Below the pieces are notes generated by a model. It was given only the letters and a program-made list of their open reading frames with translations. It had not been told where the DNA came from and did no database searches. A program made the translations under genes and the position numbers. 64,000 nucleotides of DNA from Trochalopteron elliotii (Eukaryota; Chordata; Aves; Passeriformes; Leiothrichidae). This document shows, piece by piece, positions 1 to 12,847 of the stretch (within the stretch, counting starts at the first letter, position 1; each line of letters opens with the position of its first letter). Where the stretch lies: NCBI GenBank assembly GCA_024734555.1, contig JANPWX010000033.1:5474549-5538548 (forward strand). Direction: 5' to 3'.

Positions 1-1371
1 AGGGATACAGGTCTTGCTTTGGGGATATCAGGGGGGTCCTCTAATTTTAGTGCACTGCAACACTCAGACATTCTAGGGGCTGAAATTGTCACTGTTTGTG
101 CTCAGTCTGTGCACAGTTTGGAAGTTCTGATGACAGGCAGGTTTTCATTCACGGCAGTCGAGCAGAGCTCAGCCTTGGCACCAACAGATTTGTTGTTAGG
201 AAGTTCCTGACTTGACTTTGGCTCTTCACAAGAGCTAGTCGGGTTCCTCTGGTAAAGTTAAACTGAGCCAGACTGTCTGGTTGTAAAGGAGGTGTGAAGG
301 AGTTTCATTACAGACCTAGCCAGCTGTTCCTGTAAATACAAAACTCATAGTTGTTGTTTTGGAGTACTTAATACATCATCAGCTTTTTCTAACCAATTAC
401 ATGTGACTATTAGATAATTCTGTTTCTCAGCAGGGAGATGTTTACCAGGAAAGAAGTCACTGATGTAGCTGTAACTTCTGTTTACTTTGGTTTAAATTAT
501 GCCACTCGTATTTCATGTTTCCAGTCTCCTACATAATGCTGAAATGGATGATGAGGGATTGGATTATTTATACAGCAGAAGTAAAGTGCAGCAGGATTTT
601 GAGTTGAATGCTGATCCATCCAGGGCTGCTGGTCATTGGGATCTTTTTTTTCCTTTTATATGACTAAAATTTTATAGTAGAAATAACCATGAAAATGTGA
701 TTTACAAAGAATAATAAAAAGATGGAATCCCATCAAATCCTTGGTGAGATTAGTGGGTTTTGCCTTTATTTGAAACAAACACCAAATTATACTGATTTCC
801 TCCTGATATTTTTCTCCTGTTTTCACAGGAGAAATATTGCTTTCAAAGAATGACAACAGCTGCTTCAGCAAGTGGATTTGCTGTGCAAGAGGTCATTATT
901 TACAGCTGCCAGCTTTATTGAATTCTTCCTTACATTTCATCCTTATTTGTAAGTTTATAAGTTACTGGAAAGTATTGAAAAGAGACAGCTATGGAAATAG
1001 ACTCTTCTAGCCAGGGCCCAGGAGCTCTTTTTAGCTCAGTTCTACCCCTGACTGTCTTTGTGATTTTGGAAAAATCAATAAACGTTGCTCAGTTCTGGAA
1101 AATGAACTGGACAAGCTGATGGAAAAAAGTATCAGTGTTACTGGATGATGCCCTGAGGAAAACAGTTAAAAAAGGAAAAAAACTTGGTGGCAGAAGGTTG
1201 TCTTGGGGGATCTTTGGAGAGCTGTAGGGAAGCTATTAAAGTGGGGATAACAAATTTTAAGGATGCTGGATTGTGCAGGGTTCTGGGAGACACTTTCTAA
1301 ACAGAGAAGATGTGTGTCTTGTTTTGTTTTGTTTTTTACCATGGATTTAAATGACCTTTGATCTCTTGCAG
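1..1371. other. AT-rich leader region, probably 5' intron of PRPSAP2
   Basis: No coding exon is recognisable here. The stretch ends in a typical polypyrimidine tract and AG (1370-1371) in front of the first coding exon of PRPSAP2, so at least its 3' part is intron and one or more untranslated 5' exons must lie further left or outside the window. A short open stretch around 540-660 follows a splice-acceptor-like sequence but resembles nothing I know. Confidence 0.55.
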
Positions 1372-1522
1372 TCTTCTGGAAGCGGCAAAACAACTTAGGG
1401 TTGATGTTTTGTGTGCCATCAACTGAATTTGGGGCCATCATGAATATCACCAAGGGTGGGCTGGTGCTGTTCTCAGCTAATTCCAATTCCTCGTGCATGG
1501 AACTCTCCAAGAGGATTGCTGA
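1372..1522 (+). CDS. PRPSAP2: PRPSAP2 coding exon 1 with start codon
   Basis: A 32-nt untranslated leader follows the acceptor AG at 1370-1371. ATG is at 1404-1406. The exon encodes residues 1-39 and two bases of Glu40, including the MNITKGG and [13 protein letters not shown] segments of the first phosphoribosyltransferase-like lobe. The donor is GTAAGT at 1523. Confidence 0.93.
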
Positions 1523-4500
1523 GTAAGTAAAGTCTGCAGGGAATCTTGTGATCTTGGGGTTATTCTGGTGGGATTTGTTTTACTGGACACTTGATTTCTC
1601 TATTTAAGGAAAGTTACTTGGGAATACTGCCATGATTTGCAAGAATATGGAGTGTGGTCTGTTGGAGAGAGAATTTCAACAGCTCAATAACAGAGAGAGT
1701 AACTTGTGTTTGAATTGTTCCGTGGCAGGTTGTGATTGGCTGCAGCATTTTGTAGGAAACACGTGGGATAATTAATGTTTGCATAGTGTTAAATCATCAT
1801 GAAGAAGTTTTTACTCTTTTTAGTGAGGTTTTTTTGGGCAGGAAAACTACATCCCTCCCGCTCTCTGTATGTTTTGGATGGGAACATTTCTTTAGCTTAA
1901 ATTCATGAACAGCTTCAGCAGAACTTTTAGGACTTAAGTACATTTTTACTGTGCTAATTAGGATGTATAACATTACTGAGAATATTAGACAGGATGGATT
2001 TCTTCCAGAGGCTTATTTACCCAAAGTTAGGTGTGATAGGAGGAGAAAGGGGAGTGCAAAGGAACTCAAGTTACGTGTGGAAAGAATTTGGGCCTGAGTG
2101 CAGAGCATACTCTGGTCTCTTTGTAGTGATGGGGTCTAGCTGATGCTCACTAGGAACAAATACAGCAGATATTATTCTTCTGTCATCCATAAAATAGTGC
2201 TTGCTACTCTTTCCTCTTCACGTTGACTTTTTTCTATAGAGAAGAATGATTTAAAAGCAGTATTTTTAGGTATTGTGCACATGTATGTTGCCACGTGTGT
2301 ATATATATATATATATATATATGGCAAGAAATATATTAAAAATTACAAAGTGTTACATGATTTAGTATCCCACCATTTTTTTCCCTGCTGCTTGTTCTGA
2401 GCTTGACTGGAAAATAAGTTTAGCATAGTCTGCAGTGCAGCTTTGGAAAATTGTAGGTGTTTTTTAAAGAGATGTTCACTGTAATTACTGGTTTATGGTT
2501 TGGGTTTTTCCTTCCTTGGTTTTCTCCCACAGAATGCAGCCTTTTCAGTAACTGCTGCATTATATGGGATTTACATTTGGTTTGCCCTTCCTCTCCCCTT
2601 ATTGACTTCCACCTTTTTTCTGTTCCCACAGGCGCTTGGGAGTTGAGATGGGAAAGGTTCAGGTTTATCAAGAGCCAAACAGAGGTGAGCATTTAATTAG
2701 CAAAACTGGAAATGTACCTGACACTGATTTGAATGTATTGGTTCCCCTTCTCCTAGACTCTAAAAAGAGTTTTGCTCTTGCAAATAATCCATGTTTCTCT
2801 TCTTGGCAGAAACACGAGTGCAGATCCAGGAGTCTGTGAGAGGAAAGGATGTATTTATCATCCAAACGGTTTCAAAGTGAGTGTTTAAACACCTGTGTTG
2901 GCATTTCCTGTGGGCTGTCCACAGGAATGCTTCTGGATTTCATTTTTAATCACCTTTTATGTTTGTGATGCAGTGTAATAAGCTTAGATTAACTAGATAG
3001 AGCCTTTTCTTTGTGGAGGGTTTTTGTTACTGGTTTTGTTGGGTTTTTTATATGTACACAAAGACACCTTTGGCATAAGGTAAAATCTACTATTTTAATT
3101 TTTAGTGACTATATCAATAAAACCTTCCCCTTTGTCTCTGCATTCCTTCCCTAAGTGTATTCTTTTGCTTATGTCATTCTCTTTAAATTCTTCTCAGCTC
3201 CCTGTCTCTAGCACCGTCACAAAGTTAAGATGTAGGAGGAATGTTTCCTGGGCAATGTGTCCTGTGATTCAGAAATTCTTTAACTTTATCTGAAATTTAC
3301 AAATGCTAAGACTTTTTTAATGGCAGCAGAAGCATAAGTCTTAGTTGGTGACCAGTTCTCCAAAAACTGTGCCCTCTCTGCTGGGTGTGAATACTGTGAT
3401 GAATACAGGATTTTTCTGCACCAGCTACAGAAGTTGATGTTTCTCGTTGCAGGGATGTGAATACCACAATCATGGAGCTCCTGATCATGGTGTATGCCTG
3501 TAAAACCTCCTGTGCCAAAAGCATTATTGGAGTGATTCCTTACTTCCCCTACAGCAAACAGTGCAAGATGAGGAAAAGGGGCTCCATTGTGTCCAAATTG
3601 CTGGCCTCCATGATGTGCAAAGCTGGTAAGAATGTGGTTTGTCCTTAAATAATCAGAGCAAGGAGGGCTCCTGCTGTCAGCTTCCAAGTTTAGAGAGATC
3701 TCTACACAAATTTGGGCTCTGTTTAAAAATAACTGCCATGCTTTTAATGTGTTTAAAACCTATGTAAAAAGGAGAATGTAATTAGAAATGTTTCCAAATG
3801 TTGAGTTCATAAAAAACCCAAGTTTGATACAACCATTTTACTCAGTTGAGTTGTACTGAGCTGGCAAAATGAGTCTGCTGGGCTGAGCTGCTTTGGTACC
3901 CACCTCTCACAATACCATCCTTTGCCTTTCTTACAGTCTGGAACAGTTGTGCCTTTTCATTTCTGTCTTGTTTTTTACTTGTTGGATGAATGCACTTTGT
4001 CCTTTACATTTGAGACCATGTGGGAGAATGAGATTATTCATTTTCACAGCCTTCAACACATTTTCTACTTCTTTCCTTTCACTCCCATCCCTGGGAAAAA
4101 GCAGGCAGTTGTAACAAACTGTGTGATCTGGGTTGTTATTTCGAGAGAAATGGTTTTTGATTAGGAGCTTGGCCCATTTTTCAGGGGCTCAGGATTAATG
4201 AGTGTGCCGGGGTCTTGCTGTGTGACACAGGACAAATCTGTGCTTCCATTTTGTCCCATGTCCAGGCTCTTGCCTGCCTCAGTGTGGCACTGCAGAGTCA
4301 GTTATGTGCTCTGAGGTTCTTTTAAAAAAGTCACTGTAGAAGCCTCAAAACACATTAATGCCAGTGTGCTTAAGAGGGACTAAAATTAATTTGTTATGTA
4401 CTTTCACTTAGTGTTCTCATGCAGCTTAGAGATTTTCTGCACAAACAGCAGTGAATCTTAGAAAAATAAAGTGTCTGTTCTCTCTTACTTTTCTTGATGT

Positions 4501-7500
4501 GCTTCTCTGCATGTCTTATTATTTTGTTTTAAAGGACTAACTCATCTTATTACCATGGATCTACATCAGAAGGAAATTCAGGGTTTCTTCAATATTCCAG
4601 TTGATAACTTGAGAGCATCCCCATTTTTACTCCAGTACATCCAAGAAGAGGTGAGGAAGGCCTATTATTACAGTTGGATTTTTTAAATTCTTTTTTTATC
4701 ATGTCTCAGGACTTCTGAAACAAATCCCTCTGAAAATACTAACTCTTCAAACTGAATTTTAAGGGGGGAAGGGTTGTGTTGGGGCAGGGAGTGGTGTTGG
4801 GAGCTTTTGGCTCTTCTCATCCCCACATTTAACTATTGCTTTCCTGAAGAGCTGGTGTTTTCTTACCCATGCAGCAATGCTGTTTCTTAGATATATTCCC
4901 CTAACACTGAAAAAAAAATATTGGATTTTCTTGCTCTTGATGTCCTCTTCCTTTCCTATTTCCAGTTTCCTTGACATTTATAGGATGGGCTGCTTGTGTG
5001 GATATAAATTTAAATCCCATAATAAGAAACCCTTTGGAAGTTGTAAACTCTGAGAAGAGCCTATTGATTGTGCTCAGAAAATCAGTCTGGTGGGTGGAAA
5101 TCTCACCCACTGTTTGTTCAGACTGCATGTCTTGACTTGAGGAGCTTAACTTGGGATGTTCTGTGCCTCCATTTCTCCATCTTATTTTTATAAGGGTTTT
5201 GAGAAGTGCTACTGGTAGATTCACCTGTACAAAATGTGCAAATGATAATTGTAGGTATAAGATGCATGTTAAGCCTCTGACTAATGGTAATTTGGAATAA
5301 AGCAAGTGCTTTCTTCCTGGTGAGAGAAAAGGTTTAGCTCACTCTTGCATTTGAATCCAAGCTATTTCTTTTTATAGCGACAGGAATGCCTCAATTTAAA
5401 AAACAAAACACACCCCACCCCACCCCCTTAAAGAAACCCAAACTGACATGATTTTGTTTTGACAGTATTAAAATCTGTTTGGGGGATCAGTTACCATTTG
5501 AATTCCTCATTATCATTTCATTTGGTAATAGAGTCAAAGAAGATGGCAGAACAAAACTCCAGGCTCTGGCTTTGCCACAGTCTTGTGTTCTAGGAGAAAA
5601 TGTTGCACATTTTAAGCACTTCTAACTTAAAAAAAAAAAAAAAAGAACAAAAATGGAAAACCAAATACACAGACACAAGACAAGTTTTGCCTTTATGTGT
5701 TGCTTGAAAGTGTGGTTTATGGTCAGTAACAAGGTCATGGTCCTGTTTTGGTCTTGAAGCATATTTTGATTCCTGAGCTTTTAGTGGTTTACACAGAATT
5801 GTTGCAGTTTTGAGTCTGACACTGCTGTGCAGTCTAACAAATTTGTAGAGATCTGAAGCATGTGGAGAGAAGTTTTAAAAGATACTTTCAGTCCTTCATC
5901 CCTCTGCTCATCCATGAGGGGACATTCTAAAACCAGAGTTAACTGAATGGATCTGATCCCATGGGATCTGTACTGGCAAGTACCTTCACCAGCCAGATAA
6001 TTTTTAGTATCTGTGCTCAAAACTTGATCCATTGCTGCTCAGGGGGAATTTAGTATCCATCTCAAGTTCCTGGTGGCCACAACTTGCTGGATATCCTGTG
6101 GTGGGAATGCCAGAGCTTTCAAAGCTGTGGGAATCATGATGGGATGGACTGAGGAACATGAAATGGAGTCCAGCTTGATAAGAATGAAAGTCACTTAAAA
6201 AAAATTTCACTGAAAAGTTAGGAGGATGAAGGCTTGTAGTTGTTCCCTGTTGGAAATTTATGCCTAGAGCTGAAGAGGATCACTGTTCTGGGATGAAGAC
6301 AGTCCAATCAGTGAAATTCCTGTGATATGAGAATAGTTTGATGTTTCCTCTGTGTGCTTGGCAAATGTTGGATACTTCATGGCTTCTGTTTTCTTTGTGC
6401 AAGTGTTAATCCCAGAGTGTCATAGCCCTTTGTTACATGGACTTCTTCACACCTCAGTGTCTTTGGGATGACATTTCTGGCTTACTGACTTCATTTTTGA
6501 AGAGCTGAGAACAAATTTGGTAATTTGGCAGGGGAAAAATGAGGCAATGGTGTCTGAACTAGATCAAAGCCTTTATTATGTCAAGTGACAGGCCCTGCCT
6601 TGTCCATGCCTTCCGTCGTGTTAATCTTTGTAGCCTCTTGTATAACTCAGTTTGTAGAGGACAGAACATGCTGAATTCCCAGTTTATAGGTGGAGTTACC
6701 AACATTGTGGGTTATTAATGTTGCCGACGTCCTCAGAAGATTTCTTCTTTTCTGTTGGTTGAGCCCTTGCCCAAATTCAGATTTTTTTTTTTTTTTTTTA
6801 TTTCCATGCCCAGGTAGAGCTTTTGGAAATAATCAGTCAGTGTAGTTTGTATATTGTGGATAAGATTGTGAAAGAACTTACCTTGCCTTTGTTTGCAGAA
6901 ACCCCAATATTTCAGTGCTCTGGAATGGGTATTTGACATCTGACAGGGTGTCATCCCCACAAATCTGTGAATTCCTTCCCTAACAGAGCAATTTGCAGGT
7001 ATTTAGTGAAGAGTCTTCCATCCCTTAACACTGGGATTCTTAGGACTGGACGTGCTCTGTGGTTAGGACTCTGGTTTTTAGGTAGAAGGACAGACAGGTT
7101 CTCTTTAAGCTGCTCTCCAAAGAGATGGATCATCCCAGGGCAGCACAGTGAAGGAAAAGGCTGAGTTTGCAAGGAGTGGGCTAAGATGAGAGACCAGAGG
7201 GAGTGCAGAGTCCAGTTGCTGTTGGAAAGAACTGAAAGTGTGAATGGTGGAATGCTTGGGAAGTTACAGGCCAGATGAATCTGATGTGGGGTCACTGTTT
7301 GCAGGGAAAATGGAGATGAGGATAAGAAACTTTTGAGAGATGGGGACTGAAATGCTGGTTACATGGGGATCAGGAGTCTGGAGTGAAAAACCAGTATGAG
7401 GATGGGGCAGGGGCAGCAAACTCAGGAGCAGACTGTGCTTGTGAAGCCTGACTGAAGCACCTGTCAGACACCAGAGGGAAACCCAGATTTCCTGCCCTCA

Positions 7501-10500
7501 TCCCACTGGTGCTGTCAGCATTTGCAGCAGCATCTCCTTGTGCTGACCAGCAGCCCTGTGAGACTGTGCCTCCAGTGACTGTGGAAGTTCTGTCCCTTCT
7601 GATGCCCCATAGAAAGAGTCAGTATGATGTGATGGAGAGGTGTGAGTTTTCTTGGGGTACTCTGTAAGACAATGGGAAGTTGTAAAATGCTGGGTTTTAG
7701 TGATTAAAGACAATTTAGGTTGGACCGGAAACTTTAATTTTGATGGTTTCCTATTTCTTTTAACACTTGTGGGTGTAACTCTGATGTCCTCAAGCAGTTA
7801 CTTTTCTGTTATCTGTACTATAAAATGGGGTTTATAAAAGGTACAGTTTGAAGTTAATATCTGAATTTTCTAAATACATGTTTTTACTGAGCTGTCAACC
7901 CTAATCATGTACCATGGATTCTTGAGGTTGCTTTCTTAGGTAAAATGTTCGATGCTTAAAATTCTTCTGGCAAAATAAAGTTCTCTGATTCTTACTGAGT
8001 TTAAATTTGTCTAAAGATATGAAGTGGACATTGCTATCTATTATTTACTACAGATACCAGACTACAGGAATGCTGTAATTGTGGCCAAATCTCCTGCGTC
8101 TGCAAAGAGGTGGGTAAGATCTGCTCTCTTGCCTTAGAGCAGGAAATCTCTGTCGGGATTTTGTTCTTAGGATCAAGTGAAGGACAAATACCCAGTAATT
8201 AGAAGATGCAGCCTTCACATCCCTCCCAATTCTCCTCTGTCAGCTGTGTGGTTTTTACATCATCACTGTAATCATAATAAATCTAAGGAGAGTGAAAAAA
8301 ACCATACAAAAGGATGCTGTAAATCAGTGCAGTGCTTATGTTAAGAAGGTTTTTAATCATGTTATTTATATTTGTGTGCATTTACATTATAAATCTCCTG
8401 CTGTAAACGAGGAAAAGTGGCTGGGAGTGTAATGTCATTAGTCCAGATGAGTTTCTTAACATGGGCATACCTGAGAACATGGCTGATTAGATCCTAAATA
8501 CAGATGGTGAAACTGGGTTTGCTGTTTGAGATGATTGTGATTGTGAAGTCTTTGGTGGCTGAATGACTGTTCTTAATTCATGAAGCTTTTTATTGATTTT
8601 GTCCTAAACTCTGGAATTCCAGTGCTGTCAGCGGGTGCTGTAAGAGCTGGATGGTGGTTTAAGAGATGCTGTGTTTGCTGTGATGACAAACCAAGAGTTT
8701 ATGGAAAAAATATTTAGACTTCCATGCCAACAAATTGTGATACTCTGTGTTTTCCTTATTTTCTGTAACAAATCACCTCTTGCCATCTTTTTCTCCAACA
8801 TTACTTCTTACGATTTCTTTTGTTTTTGGCCAGGTAATATTACATTTGTTTCTTTTCCATTTCCACGGTGTCAGTATTGCCTCTTGGGTGGAGGCAAGTG
8901 TTTGTTGCAGCATTTTAATGCTTATCCAGTAATTGTCAATGCCAGCAAATAGACAGATGAGTTGCACATCATGCAGTGATTTGTGGGGGAGAGGAGCCCA
9001 GAACTGTATTGTTTAGCTTCTTCACATGTTCCTATGAGTATTTAAGGACAGTATTTGAAGAGTTACATTGTATTGGGAGAGGGGTAATTGGATGTTTCAG
9101 CCTAATCCAGACTGAAAACAGTCTAGGAAAATACTTTTGATGAAAGCCTGCTTGTGAAAAAGAACCCCTGCATGGTGAAGTTCAGAATGTCTCTGTGGTT
9201 TCTGAGCTCACTGGAAAATTAATAAATCATTTGGCTTTGAACTTTATTCAGTTTAATACTGCATTTTAAGGTAATTAATATGGTTTTATTGATAGGATTA
9301 TTCCTGCTAAGTCATAACTCCTACTGTTTGTAATAATAATTACCTGTAATTAACTACTTGCAAAAATATTATAACTGTATGATAACCACAGGGTGGAAGA
9401 TTCTTCATTTTTAATTAACTGAGTATCACAATGGGCAAATTATTCTCTGGACTTTGGATTGTTTGGATAGTGAAATAAGGCTTAAGGACAGAGGAGGTGA
9501 TTCAGGCACAGGTCTGAGGTGCTGATGTTAGAGCAGAGTGAATCACTCTGGATGTGCTGGGCTTGCTTGGACCAGAGGAGACTTGGATGTGTGGCTTAGG
9601 CAGGATCCCACCCCCTTGGCTGCGCAAGCTAAGGTGGGATGGATGTGCTAATTTGTATTTGCTGCTTCCAATATCTGGGATGCAAATTCCTATTTTCCTG
9701 ACTCTCTGCTTTTCCCACTCCCCCAACTAACCTTACACTTCTTTACAGAAATTTCTAATTTTAGTTGGAGAAATAGTGGAGTGTGAAGGAACTTCATGAT
9801 AGCTAATTAAAAAATCCAAGCTGTTCAAAAATCCAACTGTGGTTTGTCAGGCAGAATGATCATCTGGATCCCCTTTTCCATAGGGTGTCTCAGATTATGT
9901 GTCAGCAGGTCAGGGATACTGTGTTTATTTAGTACTAAATAAATAGGTGAAAACTTGTTTTCTCTTTTTATATGAGTATTTTTTTCCTCTTAAATGTAGA
10001 CAACCCAGACATCGAGGCTGTTCTTGGTTATTGTTAGATAATGCCCTGCTCTAAAGCATGGGATCCCAAGGATGCTGGAGGCTGGGAAGTGTTATTTTGG
10101 CTGTTGAGAAAGCAGAAGGGTGTAGTCAGCATTTTGTGACTTGCAGCATTTATCCTTTTACTTTAAGGCCCATTTGAGCACTTTGAAGGTTATTCTGACT
10201 TCAACAAACCTGATAAAAACAAGAGGCAACCTATTTCTTCTATGAATTCTCCTAAAATTTTAGGATCGTTCAACTTCCTTCTGAAACATTAGAAATAAAA
10301 TGAAAACAGGTTAAGATTGCCCATATTTTAAATGAGTTCTTTTCAATTTCACCTTTCTCTGGGTTCATTTAACCCTTCCCCTGCAGGGCACAGTCGTTTG
10401 CTGAGCGCCTGCGGTTGGGAATCGCCGTGATCCACGGGGAAGCTCAGGATGCCGAGTCTGACATGGTGGATGGGCGGCACTCCCCTCCCACAGCCAAATA

Positions 10501-12847
10501 TGTAGCTGCTATCCACCCCAGCCTGGAGATCCCCAGTAAGTAAGTGTGTGTGGGAAAGTGTTACCTGCTGGTTTCGTGGGTTTAGGGGTTGGGTTTGGCA
10601 GGGATGGGCTGTCTAAAAGGAGTGGTTCTTCACAGAGGAAAAAAAAATCATCTTTCTTAGTGGGGAGAAGATGATTCCTTCTTGCTTGAATGTGGATGTG
10701 ACCTACAGCTGCATCACCAAAACTACAAGGCATAAACCCAGTGTGGGTGTCAATGGGTGACTGAACTGATTATGTCTGCAAGCCACTCTGTTTCTGTGTT
10801 GAAATTAAGAATTAATTGAATTGGTAAAGAATTCAGGTATAAATTAATATAGTTAATATTTTTATTAAGCTTAAAAAAATATTTATTTATTAGAATCCTG
10901 CTGGTTTTCTCAGTAGCGATGTTGGAATAGTTGTTGCCTCATGTTTCTAATAGTGGTGACCTATCAGACATTTCTGTAGTTCAAATAAATTATATAAACT
11001 TTTTCTTTTCTTTCTCCTTTCTACCCCTCTAAAAACATTTGCCATTGATCAGTGCTGATTCCCAAGGAAAAACCACCCATCACAGTTGTTGGAGATGTAG
11101 GAGGAAGAATAGCTATCATTGTGGTAAGTGAGATGCCATCAGTTCTCATAAATCAAATTAAACATGTTAAAGTTTCAGAAATCAATTAGCTGTTCTGTAT
11201 CTGCCACTAAACTTGGGTTGCTGGTGAACTTTGATAGGATGGGGCAGCATTGACACACTCACAAAGCTGACTGGGAGCTCTGCAGGGATCCACTCTGAAA
11301 GCAGCACTGGGACCTTGTTTGCATGAGCAGAGCAGGTGAAATTCTGTTTGGTGCTTACCTGAAGGGGTTCAGGTGCTGCTGCACACCACAGGAGGGGAGG
11401 ATCAGCCTGTTCCTACTGGTGAGTTTAGAAATGCCAGTGAAGCTGAGATGATGGACTTGGACTTGTTGGAACAAGTCTGGAGGAGGCCACCAAGATGATG
11501 AGAGGGCTGGAGCAGCTCTGCTGTGAGGAAAGGCTGGGAGAACTGGGATTGATCAGCCTGGTAAAGAGAAGGATCTGGGGTGACACAACTGTGGCTTTCC
11601 AGTACCTGAGGACAACCTGCAAGAAAGATAGAGAGAGATTGTTTATAAGGGCCTGCAATGATAGGACAAGGGGGAATGGCTTCAAACTTACAGGAGAGTA
11701 GAATTACATTGGGTAAGAAATTTTGCCCTGTGAGGGTAGCTGTGGCTGCCCCATCCCAGGAAGCATTCAATGCCAAGCTGTGTGGAACTCTGAGCAACCA
11801 GGTCTAATGGAATGAGATGACCTTTAAGGTCCCTTCCAACACAGGCCATTCTACAATTCCTTGATGCACTCATGATTTCCCTAAAGCAGAGTGTCATGTC
11901 TGGGTTTGTCAAGCAAAAGGGCAATTTTCTGATAGTTTGGGGTTTGTTACACTTGGTGAAGCTGTGCTGTTAGTCCAATGTGCTGTGTTGGTCTGTCTGG
12001 TGTGGTAAACCCTCTGGGATTTTGGCAGGATGACATCATAGATGACGTTGACACCTTCCTGGCTGCAGCTGAGACCCTCAAGGAGAGAGGGGCCTACAAG
12101 ATCTTTGTCATGGCCACCCACGGGCTGCTGTCCTCAGACGCTCCCCGGCTGATCGAGGAGTCTGCCATCGATGAGGTAAGTGTGGAGTCTGAGCCCTGAT
12201 CAAGTGATTTGGGGCTCTTCTAAGCAAGCAGTTTTCTCCTGATTTGATCATTGACATACAGCATTAAGGATTTAGATGGGAGGTTCCTGATTCAGGCTTT
12301 CTTACTATGGAATCGTGTGCTGGAGTATTAACATCCACATGTCTTTAAACTGTAGCAGTGGGAAATGTGAGAAGTGGTGAGATGCTGGACTGTCAATATC
12401 AGCACACCTTTCCCATCAGTGGGTGGGATATTTTTGTATCTCCTCTGGATCTGTGTGGCAGAATGAATGAAAGGAAGGAGGGACAGTGCCATTAGTATCC
12501 ATGGATACATGAAACCTATGGCAACACATGGCTCTTCCTAAGATTGTGATTCTGGCAGTAATGTAAAATGTTATTTTGTCAGCCAGAGTGGTTTTGTGGG
12601 ATCTGTAAAACTCCCTTTCACACTTCAAGTATAAAAGGTGGAAAACATAACAGAGCTACGTCTTCCTGACCATTTCTCCTTCCTGTAGGTTGTTGTTACA
12701 AACACAATTCCACATGAAATACAAAAACTTCAGTGCCCTAAAATCAAGACTGTGGATATCAGCATGATCCTGTCAGAAGCCATTCGCAGGATCCATAATG
12801 GGGAGTCCATGTCATACCTTTTCAGGAATATAGGAGTGGATGACTAA
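1404..12847 (+). CDS. PRPSAP2: PRPP synthetase-associated protein 2 (ten coding exons)
   Basis: Coding exons: 1404-1522, 2632-2684, 2810-2876, 3453-3625, 4535-4650, 8054-8109, 10387-10535, 11053-11123, 12029-12175, 12689-12847. They sum to 1110 nt, giving 369 aa plus TAA, the same length as human PRPSAP2, and every junction keeps frame with GT-AG introns. The product belongs to the ribose-phosphate pyrophosphokinase family but is known as a non-catalytic, regulatory subunit (PAP41) of the cytosolic PRPP synthetase complex, which makes PRPP for nucleotide synthesis. The sequence agrees: the PRPP-binding loop at residues 268-278 keeps the acidic start (VDDIIDD) but has VDTF where active enzymes have TCGT, and the flexible loop is the associated-protein form ([14 protein letters not shown]). 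The start MFCV... matches the mammalian N-terminus; a second Met lies at residue 13. PRPSAP1 is the nearest alternative, but the residue-level match favours PRPSAP2. Confidence 0.97.
2300..2322. repeat. (TA)n microsatellite in PRPSAP2 intron 1
   Basis: About eleven TA dinucleotides directly after a short GTGTGT stretch. Confidence 0.95.
2632..2684 (+). CDS. PRPSAP2: PRPSAP2 coding exon 2
   Basis: Residues 40-58 ([17 protein letters not shown] region). Acceptor CACAG ends at 2631 and the donor is GTGAGC at 2685. Confidence 0.93.
2810..2876 (+). CDS. PRPSAP2: PRPSAP2 coding exon 3
   Basis: Residues 58-80 ([21 protein letters not shown]), the conserved strand-loop block shared with PRPS enzymes. 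The acceptor ends GGCAG at 2809 and the donor is GTGAGT at 2877. Confidence 0.93.
3453..3625 (+). CDS. PRPSAP2: PRPSAP2 coding exon 4
   Basis: Residues 80-138. Carries the [10 protein letters not shown] helix, the [13 protein letters not shown] core and the [14 protein letters not shown] segment, which takes the place of the active-site flexible loop of PRPS1/2. Donor GTAAGA at 3626 splits a Gly codon. Confidence 0.95.
4535..4650 (+). CDS. PRPSAP2: PRPSAP2 coding exon 5
   Basis: Residues 138-176 ([18 protein letters not shown] block, equivalent to the HAxQIQGFF motif of PRPP synthetases). Acceptor TTTTAAAG ends at 4534; donor GTGAGG at 4651. The 3.4 kb intron that follows is the longest in the gene. 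Confidence 0.95.
4651..8053 (+). other. PRPSAP2: PRPSAP2 intron 5, no internal gene seen
   Basis: A 3.4 kb AT-rich intron. It holds an A16 run at 5629-5644 and a T18 run at 6782-6799. No conserved exon or clear transposon was recognised. Confidence 0.8.
8054..8109 (+). CDS. PRPSAP2: PRPSAP2 coding exon 6
   Basis: Residues 177-195 ([18 protein letters not shown]). A 56-nt exon after TACTACAG; donor GTGGGT at 8110. Confidence 0.93.
8110..10386 (+). other. PRPSAP2: PRPSAP2 intron 6, no internal gene seen
   Basis: A 2.3 kb AT-rich intron with only short spurious reading frames; I see no repeat or RNA gene in it. Confidence 0.8.
10387..10535 (+). CDS. PRPSAP2: PRPSAP2 coding exon 7
   Basis: Residues 195-245. 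Includes [20 protein letters not shown] and the insertion [11 protein letters not shown]...[10 protein letters not shown] that separates associated proteins from catalytic PRPS subunits. The middle of the insertion (TAKY) differs from the human residues I recall. The donor GTAAGTAAGT at 10536 is a tandem repeat of the consensus. Confidence 0.93.
11053..11123 (+). CDS. PRPSAP2: PRPSAP2 coding exon 8
   Basis: Residues 245-268 ([24 protein letters not shown]), leading into the degenerate PRPP loop. Donor GTAAGT at 11124. Confidence 0.93.
11420..11865 (+). repeat. CR1 LINE 3' fragment inside PRPSAP2 intron 8
   Basis: Contains the typical avian CR1 3' text in sense: rank-and-file phrases equivalent to GGCTGGGAGAACTGGG, gatgaggacaa-like and AGGACAAGGGGGAATGG, then the terminal part with TTTAAGGTCCCTTCCAAC. 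It is diverged and non-coding. Confidence 0.85.
12029..12175 (+). CDS. PRPSAP2: PRPSAP2 coding exon 9
   Basis: Residues 269-317. Begins with [10 protein letters not shown], the PRPP-binding loop lacking the catalytic TCGT, then [16 protein letters not shown] and IEESAIDE. Donor GTAAGT at 12176. Confidence 0.95.
12689..12847 (+). CDS. PRPSAP2: PRPSAP2 coding exon 10 with stop
   Basis: Residues 318-369, from [15 protein letters not shown] through [17 protein letters not shown] to the C-terminal [11 protein letters not shown], then TAA at 12845-12847. Confidence 0.95.
   Translation, partial: VVVTNTIPHEIQKLQCPKIKTVDISMILSEAIRRIHNGESMSYLFRNIGVDD

Noticed and set aside
540..660. About 40-codon open stretch after a splice-acceptor-like sequence
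   Set aside because: No match to a known protein, no donor at its end, and PRPSAP2 needs no further coding exon.
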